A stretch of 33,326 nt of DNA from Elusimicrobia bacterium CG_4_9_14_3_um_filter_62_55. Its GTDB lineage: Bacteria; Elusimicrobiota; Elusimicrobia; UBA1565. How positions within the stretch are numbered: position 1 is the first letter of the stretch; each line of letters starts with the position of its first letter. Under the pieces are notes generated by a model. That model saw only the letters and a list, made by a program, of their open reading frames with translations. It searched no databases and was not told the DNA's origin. Shown piece by piece: positions 1 through 5,884 of this stretch. The position numbers and the translations under genes are program-made. The stretch lies in NCBI GenBank assembly GCA_002790095.1, contig PFUL01000025.1, positions 1-33,326 of the forward strand, written 5' to 3'.

Positions 1-10
1 GAGTGCATGA
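1..10 (+). repeat. clipped copy of the cassette-boundary repeat
   Basis: The first ten bases, GAGTGCATGA, match the inner part of the 34-bp repeat seen in full at 1334, 3238 and 4513. The match stops where the stop codon of the first ATPase gene begins. The rest of the copy would lie outside the window, so this is only a ten-base match. Confidence 0.4.
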
Positions 11-1240
11 CTAAGACCAAAGCGTACAAATAGGCGCCGCGAGCAGACGCTCGCCGAGGGAGAACGAACGCGGACCTGTATGCAAAACGACCCCGGCGAT
101 GAATCGGTCTCCGAGCGAGTCCCGCAGCCAGCGCAGGTGCTTGGTGGAATCCGGCCCCGGAGCGGCATCGGCCTTGACCTCGATCCCGACCACCCGTCCT
201 CCGCTCAACTCGGCGATGAGGTCGACCTCGTGACGCCCTTCCTCTTGGCGCAAATGAAACAGGCGGGGGCACGACTCGGCGACCGTCGACTCGGCGCGCA
301 ATTGAGCGGCGACGAAGGTATCCAAAACCCGCCCGAGCAGATCGCCGTCGCGCAGCACCGCCGCGGCGTCCGCCCTCAGGCTGCCGGCCAATAGCGCCGG
401 GTCGATCAGATAGCGTTTGGGCGCCCGAATCAGGCGCTTGAGACGGTTGGACGCCCAGGCGGGAACGCGGTCGATAACCGCCAGATTGAGCAGAAGCCGT
501 TCATAGGCGGCCGCCGTCCTGAAATTGATCCCCGCCGCGTCGTAGAGTGTTTTGTCCTGGGCGACCCCTGCCGAGTTGAGCGCGAACGCTTCGAAATACC
601 GGCGCAGCCGCTCGGGGTCGCGAAGACCTGCGACCGAGGCCGCATCCCGGGTCAAGAGCTGCTCGATATAACTTTCAAGCCACCGGGCCCTCGTGCCGTC
701 GGAAAGTTCCAGCGCCGCTTCGGGGAAGCCGCCGCGAAGAGCCAAATCAATGTAACCGCGCAGATCCGGCGCGTCGGAAGGGACTTTCAGCGCGTCGCCG
801 CGTGCCAACCGGTCGAGCAGAGGCCGCGTTCGCCGACCGAATTGCTCGGCGACCGTGAGTCCGAATAAGGGCACCCGTACAAGCCGGCCGGTTCCCGGCC
901 ATGTGGGCGCGTCGAGGTCGGCTCGTACGGATCCCGTCAGCAGATACCGGCCGGGACGATTGTCCTTGTCGACGGCGCGCTTGACGGCGCCGAGTACTTC
1001 CGGCACGACCTGCCACTCATCGAGAAGCACCGGTTCGTCGAGCCCGCGCAAAGCCGAATCGGGGTCGGCCCGAAACGCCGCCGCTTCTGCGGGCCGGTCC
1101 AGCCGCACGATCGAAGAGACGTGGCGCATTGCCGTCGTCGTCTTGCCGGCGGCGCGGGGACCTACGATGAGGAGGGCCGGCAGTTCGCTCAAGAGGCTCG
1201 CCAAGAGGCGATCCACGGCTCGGGTTTTATAGTCGCTCAC
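11..1240 (-). CDS. AAA_14/DUF4143-type ATPase (array gene 1)
   Basis: A 409-residue ATPase of the AAA_14 plus DUF4143 architecture; the cellular role of this family is not established. The P-loop GPRAAGKT lies at residues 27-34, a Walker B-like LLDEW at about 73-77 and a sensor-like LLTGS at about 100. The C-terminal part carries EVDLIAE followed by GIEVKAD, which matches the E/D and ExK positions of a PD-(D/E)xK nuclease-like fold. Nuclease activity is inference. The start is GTG at 1240: a TATTAT box at 1247-1252 ends six bases before it and no Shine-Dalgarno is visible, so the mRNA is probably leaderless. The stop codon abuts the clipped repeat at 1-10. Length is normal for the family. Confidence 0.85.
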   Translation of the reverse strand: MSDYKTRAVDRLLASLLSELPALLIVGPRAAGKTTTAMRHVSSIVRLDRPAEAAAFRADPDSALRGLDEPVLLDEWQVVPEVLGAVKRAVDKDNRPGRYLLTGSVRADLDAPTWPGTGRLVRVPLFGLTVAEQFGRRTRPLLDRLARGDALKVPSDAPDLRGYIDLALRGGFPEAALELSDGTRARWLESYIEQLLTRDAASVAGLRDPERLRRYFEAFALNSAGVAQDKTLYDAAGINFRTAAAYERLLLNLAVIDRVPAWASNRLKRLIRAPKRYLIDPALLAGSLRADAAAVLRDGDLLGRVLDTFVAAQLRAESTVAESCPRLFHLRQEEGRHEVDLIAELSGGRVVGIEVKADAAPGPDSTKHLRWLRDSLGDRFIAGVVLHTGPRSFSLGERLLAAPICTLWS

Positions 1241-1246
1241 AGACCA

Positions 1247-1252
1247 ATAATA
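1247..1252 (-). promoter_or_regulatory. -10 box of array gene 1
   Basis: On the minus strand this reads TATTAT, six bases before the GTG start. It fits the leaderless spacing seen at many genes in this window. No convincing -35 box is visible. The surrounding 1253-1333 is AT-rich and holds no gene I can support. Confidence 0.5.
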
Positions 1253-1333
1253 CTATCGAAACGCACTTCTTGCAACTATTTAACCGCATATACAAGTACT
1301 AATATTTCGCACATCCTGCTCGACATCCTATAC

Positions 1334-1367
1334 GGTACCGGAGATGCATGAGTGCATGAGTTGACGG
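1334..1367 (+). repeat. 34-bp cassette-boundary repeat, copy 1
   Basis: It starts with GGTACCGGAG, continues with the core ATGCATGAGTGCATGAG and ends TTGACGG. It is identical over 34 bp to the copy at 4513 and differs at one base from that at 3238. It contains two tandem TGCATGAG octamers and the small palindromes GGTACC and ATGCAT. Its right end is 18 bp from the stop codon of the minus-strand gene ending at 1386; 93 bp separate its left end from the start of array gene 1. Confidence 0.9.
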
Positions 1368-1385
1368 AACTAGGCTATCGGGGCT

Positions 1386-2813
1386 TCAAGGCTGCCCAGA
1401 CAGCAGCGCGTCCGCGGTAACAAGTCGAACCCCCGCGGGCGTCCGGGCCCCGGGACCCGCGGCGGGCACGAACAAAACGCGCACAATCGCGGCCGCGCGC
1501 AGTGCGGGCGGGAGGGAAGGCGCGGCACGCAGCGCAAGTTCGTCGGCCAAACGCGCGATACGGCCCGGCGCCAAGGGACGCTCCGAGAAGTGAGCCGAAC
1601 CGAGCACCACTGTTTTGCCGTCTTGCGCGGCGCTGACCAAATCCCATTCCGGGGCACTGCCCCGCCACCAGCGCGACGCGGGGCCGAAAGGGCCTGAGCG
1701 GAGGACGCGGTCGGCGACGCGGGGCCACTCGGCGCGGCAGAGCTCCTCGAAGGCTTCTCCCCGGAGTCCGTCCCAGACGCGCCGCAGCGCCGCGATCCGG
1801 GCCGCGGCGCCCGACGAGGCGAGAAGGGCCCGGTTCGGAGCGACCGCGCGAAACCACAGCCGCAGGCAGGCATCGGCGATTCGGTAGAGGCTGACCTTGG
1901 TTTTCTTTTCCGACTCGCCGAAGGGAACCTCGCGGCGGACGATTCCCATATCGATCAGGCGGTGGATCGGGCGCGAAAGCGAGGTAGCCGGGATTCCCGC
2001 GCGGCCGGCGATCTCCGAGAGTCGGTGCGCCCCCGCGCCGATGGCATCCAGGAGCGGGCGCGCCTCGGCGGCGGAGGGGAGTTCCTCCAGCAGCAGACGA
2101 TCCGGCTCCCGATGGAGCGGACCCAGCGGATCGAGCAGGAGGCGGTCGACGCGCTGCACGACGGCGCCGCGCTCCGCCGATGCCAGTTCCCAATAGCGGG
2201 GCACTCCGCCCCACGCAGTGTAGTGCTCAACGAGGCGGATCGCGTCCGCGTCCGGAAAGGCCGTCCGCAAATACGCGGGCGGCAGGGGGCCGAGCGCCAG
2301 TTCCTGAGCAGCGCGCCCGTAGAGCGGCGCCGACGCGGCGAGAGCGATTCCGTGCATCATGCGCTGGCTTGATCCCGCGACCGCCGTTGTGAGCCCAGCC
2401 TCCCGGGCATCGTGATCGATCCAGCGCTGCAGTACGCCGGCGAATTCGGGAGAGGACTCCGCGAGGTAAGGCAGTTCGTCAAATATTATGGGGCCGCGCC
2501 AGCCCGCCGCCGCGGCTTCGCGCGAGAGCCGCGAGAGCAGCGCGGCCCAGTCGGGATAGGCGACCTCGGCGAAAGCCGGAAACCGCGCGGCGATCGCTTC
2601 AGCCACATAGCGCCTCTGAATTTCAGGAGAAGAACGGTCGGCGGTGATGTAAAGACCGCCTGAGCGCCGGATCCACTCGAGCAATAGACGCGTCTTGCCT
2701 ACCCTCCGGCGGCCGTAGAGTACGGCGAGCCCGCCGCGAGGGGAGTTCGACAACGCCTGCAACCGCGACAATTCCTCGCGGCGGTTGAGAAAGGGGAGCG
2801 CATGGAGTTCCAT
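1386..2813 (-). CDS. ATPase_2/DUF234-like ATPase with degenerate nuclease-like end (array gene 2)
   Basis: A 475-residue P-loop ATPase resembling the ATPase_2 family with a C-terminal DUF234-like region. The P-loop GRRRVGKT is at residues 34-41 and a Walker B-like IIFDELPYLAE near 115. A winged-helix-like segment follows at about 250-310 (LSEIAGRAGIPATSLSRPIHRLIDMGIVRR). At the end, SAPEWDLVSA keeps the acidic position, but the ExK expected about 10-15 residues later reads LGSAHFS, so the nuclease-like site looks broken. ATG at 2813 was chosen because the homologous sequence begins there (MELHALPFLNRREEL). The open frame continues upstream only as antisense of the CapD remnant. A TTAATT box ends eight bases before the ATG. 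The role is unknown. Confidence 0.8.
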   Translation of the reverse strand: MELHALPFLNRREELSRLQALSNSPRGGLAVLYGRRRVGKTRLLLEWIRRSGGLYITADRSSPEIQRRYVAEAIAARFPAFAEVAYPDWAALLSRLSREAAAAGWRGPIIFDELPYLAESSPEFAGVLQRWIDHDAREAGLTTAVAGSSQRMMHGIALAASAPLYGRAAQELALGPLPPAYLRTAFPDADAIRLVEHYTAWGGVPRYWELASAERGAVVQRVDRLLLDPLGPLHREPDRLLLEELPSAAEARPLLDAIGAGAHRLSEIAGRAGIPATSLSRPIHRLIDMGIVRREVPFGESEKKTKVSLYRIADACLRLWFRAVAPNRALLASSGAAARIAALRRVWDGLRGEAFEELCRAEWPRVADRVLRSGPFGPASRWWRGSAPEWDLVSAAQDGKTVVLGSAHFSERPLAPGRIARLADELALRAAPSLPPALRAAAIVRVLFVPAAGPGARTPAGVRLVTADALLSGQP

Positions 2814-2844
2814 ATATATGCAATTAAGAATAATGCATAAATGA

Positions 2845-3255
2845 ATAATTATCAATCCCGCCGCAAAATTCACCTCCCAAAAAGGCGGCCCGCTCACCGT
2901 CACCGACGCCGATGTCACGCGATTCATGACGGTCCCCGAGGCGGTGCAGTTAATACTCCAAGCCTCCTCGATGGCGAAGGGGGGAGAGATCTTCGTGCTG
3001 CGCATGGGCACCCCGGTCAAGAAATCCGGCGAGAAGATGGACGAAGAACTCGTAGAAGACCACGCCGACCTAAAGGACTCCGCGCATCCCTCCATCATGG
3101 TCCTACGCGAAGCCGAAGTCCGCGACCTCGAAAAAGACATCATGAACCTCGAAATCCTCACCCGCACCGCCCCTTCTAAGACCCTCGTCGAACTCCTGAA
3201 CAAACTCGTCCCCTCCTTCACCCCCGCTATCGTACACGGTACCGGAGATGCATGA
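2845..3255 (+). pseudogene. remnant of a CapD/FlaA1-type polysaccharide biosynthesis dehydratase
   Basis: Reading in frame from 2845, after an in-frame TGA at 2842, the translation contains GGPLTVTDADVTRFMTVPEA, then VQLILQASSMAKGGEIFVLR and MGTPVK. This is the C-terminal signature of nucleoside-diphosphate-sugar 4,6-dehydratases of the CapD/FlaA1 family. The text then jumps directly to SGEKMDEELVED, omitting roughly 35 family residues, and continues with HPSIMVLREAEV and ELLNKLVPSFTPA, which match the family end. The N-terminal Rossmann domain and catalytic residues are absent. The frame ends at the TGA inside the 34-bp repeat. It has no start and an internal deletion, so it is a dead fragment. 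Confidence 0.8.
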
Positions 3256-3271
3256 GTGCATGAGTTGATGG
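3238..3271 (+). repeat. 34-bp cassette-boundary repeat, copy 2
   Basis: This copy has the same orientation and sequence as those at 1334 and 4513, except TTGATGG in place of TTGACGG at the right end. It supplies the last residues (GTGDA) and stop codon of the CapD remnant and lies 112 bp before array gene 3. Confidence 0.9.
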
Positions 3272-3319
3272 ACAGCGAGAGCAGCCGCCGCCTCTTTAAA
3301 CCGCGCCTGCTGAACCTCT

Positions 3320-3376
3320 ACTTATTTTCCTAACTGGAAAAATAAGTATTGACTTATTTTTCCAAGCGGCTAAAAT
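3320..3376 (+). promoter_or_regulatory. promoter of array gene 3 with palindromic operator over the -35 box
   Basis: The -35 TTGACT (3349-3354) and -10 TAAAAT (3371-3376) are 16 bp apart. A perfect palindrome with 12-bp arms, GGAAAAATAAGT (3336-3347) and ACTTATTTTTCC (3352-3363), is centred on the -35 box. A third half-site, ACTTATTTTCC, sits at 3320-3330. The -10 ends seven bases before the ATG at 3384, so the transcript should be leaderless. A repressor site is inferred from position; the regulator is not identifiable here. Confidence 0.75.
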
Positions 3377-3383
3377 AGTCAAT

Positions 3384-4490
3384 ATGCCCATCGCCCGCTA
3401 CCTCACCGCTCAGATCCGGCGGGATCTCGAGAAAAAGATGGTATTCGTCGGCGGCCCCCGCCAGGTCGGAAAAACCGTCATCGCCAAGACGCTGACCCAG
3501 GCGGGTTATCTCAATTGGGACACGGCCGAACACCGCGAGCGCATCCTGCGCCGCGAACTGCCGCGCACGCCGCTCTGGGTGTTCGACGAACTGCACAAAT
3601 ACCGCGGCTGGCGCAATTACTTAAAGGGACTCTACGACGGGGGGCGCAAGCACATCCTCGTCACGGGAAGCGCGCGCCTGGACTACTACCGCTTCGGAGG
3701 CGATTCCCTGCAGGGGCGCTACCACTACCTGCGGCTGCACCCGCTTTCGGCGGCGGAATTAAATCTGCGCTACGCGGCGGACTGGCGGCAGCTTTTGGCG
3801 CTGGGAGGCTTTCCCGAGCCTTTCCTCTCGGGATCGGCGACCGAGGCGAAGCGCTGGTCGCGCGAGTACCGCTCCCGGCTGGTCCGTGAGGATCTAGCCG
3901 ACCTCGAGCGCGTCACGGATTTGGGCGGGCTCGAACTGCTGCTGCTGCGGCTTCCGGAACTCGTCGGCGCCCCGCTTTCGGTCAACGCCCTGCGCGAGGA
4001 CCTGAGACTGGGCTATAAAACCGCGGCCAAGTGGCTCGACGGCCTCGAACGGATGTACGCGATATTTCGTCTCGCCCCGTTTGGACCGCCGCGCATCCGC
4101 GCGGTCAAGAAGGAACGCAAGCACTACCACTTCGATTGGTCGGTGGTCCCCGAACCCGGCGCCCGCTTTGAAAATCTCGTCGCGTCGCACCTATTGAAGT
4201 GGGTGCATTTCGAGGTCGACGCGAAGGGGCGGGAGTTGGAACTGCGCTATTTCCGGGATGTCGCCGGGCGGGAAGTGGATTTCGTCGTCGTAGAGGACGG
4301 CCGCCGTCCGGTTCTTCTCGTCGAATGCAAGCACGGCGACGCGCCCGTCGGAAAGGGTCTCAAGGCGATGAAGGCGCGCTATCCGGACTGCCCGGCCTGG
4401 CAGTTGTCTGCTCTCGGGAAGAAGGACTACGAGACCCCGCAAGGCATCCGCGTCGCACCGGCCTTGGTCCTGCTGCGCGATCTGCTCTAA
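3384..4490 (+). CDS. AAA_14/DUF4143-type ATPase (array gene 3)
   Basis: A 368-residue AAA_14/DUF4143 protein of undefined role. The P-loop GPRQVGKT is at residues 24-31, a Walker B-like WVFDELHKY near 67-75 and a sensor-like LVTGSARLDYYR near 92-103. The C-terminal DUF4143 part keeps FRDVAGREVDFVVVEDGRRP followed by VECKHGD, an intact D-ExK nuclease-like signature. The ATG at 3384 is directly placed by the promoter, whose -10 box ends seven bases upstream. The gene ends 22 bp before the next 34-bp repeat. It is only distantly similar to array genes 1 and 4, so these are not fresh duplicates. Confidence 0.87.
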   Translation: MPIARYLTAQIRRDLEKKMVFVGGPRQVGKTVIAKTLTQAGYLNWDTAEHRERILRRELPRTPLWVFDELHKYRGWRNYLKGLYDGGRKHILVTGSARLDYYRFGGDSLQGRYHYLRLHPLSAAELNLRYAADWRQLLALGGFPEPFLSGSATEAKRWSREYRSRLVREDLADLERVTDLGGLELLLLRLPELVGAPLSVNALREDLRLGYKTAAKWLDGLERMYAIFRLAPFGPPRIRAVKKERKHYHFDWSVVPEPGARFENLVASHLLKWVHFEVDAKGRELELRYFRDVAGREVDFVVVEDGRRPVLLVECKHGDAPVGKGLKAMKARYPDCPAWQLSALGKKDYETPQGIRVAPALVLLRDLL

Positions 4491-4512
4491 AGCGTCCTCC
4501 TCGGTACTCCTC

Positions 4513-4546
4513 GGTACCGGAGATGCATGAGTGCATGAGTTGACGG
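4513..4546 (+). repeat. 34-bp cassette-boundary repeat, copy 3
   Basis: It is identical to the copy at 1334 over all 34 bases. It is preceded by a tandem TCCTCGGTAC duplication (4499-4508 and 4509-4518), the second unit of which runs into the repeat. It lies 22 bp after the stop of array gene 3 and 60 bp before array gene 4. Confidence 0.9.
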
Positions 4547-4571
4547 CTGCGGCGCACTCTCGAGGCGCGTC

Positions 4572-4598
4572 TTGCAATTTTTATACTAGTAGTATAAA
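4572..4598 (+). promoter_or_regulatory. promoter of array gene 4 with palindromic operator over the -10 box
   Basis: A perfect palindrome with 9-bp arms, TTTATACTA (4580-4588) and TAGTATAAA (4590-4598) around a central G, includes the -10 box TATAAA (4593-4598). The possible -35 TTGCAA (4572-4577) gives a short 15-bp spacer. The -10 ends eight bases before the ATG at 4607. Binding by a dimeric regulator is inferred. Confidence 0.65.
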
Positions 4599-4606
4599 CT
4601 TTTATA

Positions 4607-5800
4607 ATGCTCACGGTCTCTCGCAGCGTTTATCCGTCTTTGTTGGCCGAACTAGACCGCCCCGAAGTCTCCATCCTCCTTGGGCCCCGGCAGGTGGGAA
4701 AAACCCACCTCCTCGGCGCCTTGCGCCTGGCCGCCTCGGAACGCGGCTTGCGCACCCACGCGTACAATCTAGAAATCCCGCACGATCTTATCGCCTTCAA
4801 CAAGCCCCCCGAAGCCGTTTTCGATCTGCTTACCCGCGATGTCGACGCGGTCTTCATCGATGAGTTCCACTACCTCGCCAATGCCTCCCGAATTTTCAAG
4901 GCCGTCTACGACAGCGGTCGGCGCGTCAAGATCTACGCGTCGGGCTCCTCGGCGCTGGAGATGCACAAGCACCTGAAGGAAAGCCTGGCCGGCAGGAGGC
5001 TCGTGACCCGGATCGCTCCTCTGAACTGCGATGAGGCCCGGGCCGGCGGGATCGGCCTCGATGCGCTGCTGCGGTGGGGGGGCCTGCCGGGGCTTCTGCG
5101 CGAGACGGACTCCGCGGCCAAGGAGCGCCTCTTGGCCGACATCGTCGAGACCTATATCCAGAAGGATGTCAAATCCTTGGTCCGGGAGGAGAATATCCGG
5201 GCCTTCAACCATCTGCTGCTGCTCTTGGCCGAGAGCCAAGGATCGCTCATCTCGGAGAACGGCTTGGCCAAGGAGGTGGGGCTGACCGCGCGCACGATCA
5301 ACCAACATCTCTCCATCCTCGAGAAAACCTATGTCTGCCGCATCCTGCCGTCTTACGCCCGCGGCCTCGCGGGTGAGCTCAAGAAATCGAAGAAGGCGTA
5401 TCTCTTCGATCTCGGCGTGCGCAACGCGATGCTCAGGGACTTCTCGGCCCCGGACGCGCGGGCGGACCGCGGGGCGCTGCGCGAAACCTTCGCGTTCCTG
5501 GAGATCGACCGCAGGCTGCGGCCGAATATGGAGCTGCGCTTCTGGCGCGATGTGACCGGCCGAGAGGTCGACTTCGTGGTCCTCAAGGACCGACGGCCGT
5601 TGCCCGTGGAAGTCAAGAGTTCACTGGTGCGCCCCGAGACGCCGCCCGCTGTTCGGACCTTCCTCAAGGCCTATCGCGACGCGCCCGAGGCCATCGTCCT
5701 GTGCGACGGCTTTGAAGGCGACGGCGAGGCCGAGGGGCGTCCGGTGCGATTTCGCCCTCTGACGGCCTTGGGGTCGGAACTCGATCGCCTAGGCTATTAG
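4607..5800 (+). CDS. AAA_14/DUF4143-type ATPase (array gene 4)
   Basis: A 397-residue AAA_14/DUF4143 ATPase. The P-loop GPRQVGKT is at residues 26-33, a Walker B-like VFIDEFHYLAN at about 84-94 and a sensor-like YASGSSALEM at about 111-120. A helix-turn-helix-like stretch, ENGLAKEVGLTARTINQHLS, lies near 219-238, as is common in the middle of DUF4143 proteins. The C-terminus keeps REVDFVVLKDRRPLPVEVKSS, an intact D-ExK pattern. Start: ATG at 4607, eight bases after the -10 box, with no Shine-Dalgarno. The stop is 19 bp before the diverged repeat at 5820. Specific function is unknown; a defence or addiction role is possible but unsupported here. Confidence 0.87.
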   Translation: MLTVSRSVYPSLLAELDRPEVSILLGPRQVGKTHLLGALRLAASERGLRTHAYNLEIPHDLIAFNKPPEAVFDLLTRDVDAVFIDEFHYLANASRIFKAVYDSGRRVKIYASGSSALEMHKHLKESLAGRRLVTRIAPLNCDEARAGGIGLDALLRWGGLPGLLRETDSAAKERLLADIVETYIQKDVKSLVREENIRAFNHLLLLLAESQGSLISENGLAKEVGLTARTINQHLSILEKTYVCRILPSYARGLAGELKKSKKAYLFDLGVRNAMLRDFSAPDARADRGALRETFAFLEIDRRLRPNMELRFWRDVTGREVDFVVLKDRRPLPVEVKSSLVRPETPPAVRTFLKAYRDAPEAIVLCDGFEGDGEAEGRPVRFRPLTALGSELDRLGY

Positions 5801-5819
5801 ACCGCTCACGCGCCGGAGC

Positions 5820-5854
5820 GTTACCGGAGATGCATGAGTGCAGGAGTGCGTGAG
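5820..5854 (+). repeat. diverged boundary repeat, copy 4
   Basis: It keeps TTACCGGAGATGCATGAG but then runs as three octamers, TGCATGAG, TGCAGGAG and TGCGTGAG, instead of two, and lacks TTGACGG. It marks the right edge of the ATPase array, directly before carB. Confidence 0.75.
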
Positions 5855-5871
5855 ACCCCCGACCGAAAATG

Positions 5872-5877
5872 TAAACT
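5872..5877 (+). promoter_or_regulatory. -10 box of carB
   Basis: TAAACT is followed by seven bases and then GTG at 5885. The same box, spacing and start codon occur at 13549-13564, which supports this as a leaderless start. Confidence 0.5.
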
Positions 5878-5884
5878 CTCCCGC

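Noticed and set aside
2814-3221. N-terminal extension of array gene 2 to 3221
   Set aside because: The extra codons are antisense of the CapD remnant and resemble no ATPase; homology begins at 2813.
1334-5854. Repeats as integron attC sites
   Set aside because: The sequence GTTGACG does not fit the GTTRRRY core, there is no long imperfect inverted repeat and no integrase in the window.
1334-5854. CRISPR array
   Set aside because: Spacing is 1.3-1.9 kb and the intervals are genes, not spacers.
5834-5884. ATG at 5834 as carB start
   Set aside because: It lies in the diverged array repeat and adds residues with no family match; GTG 5885 fits the leaderless -10 spacing.
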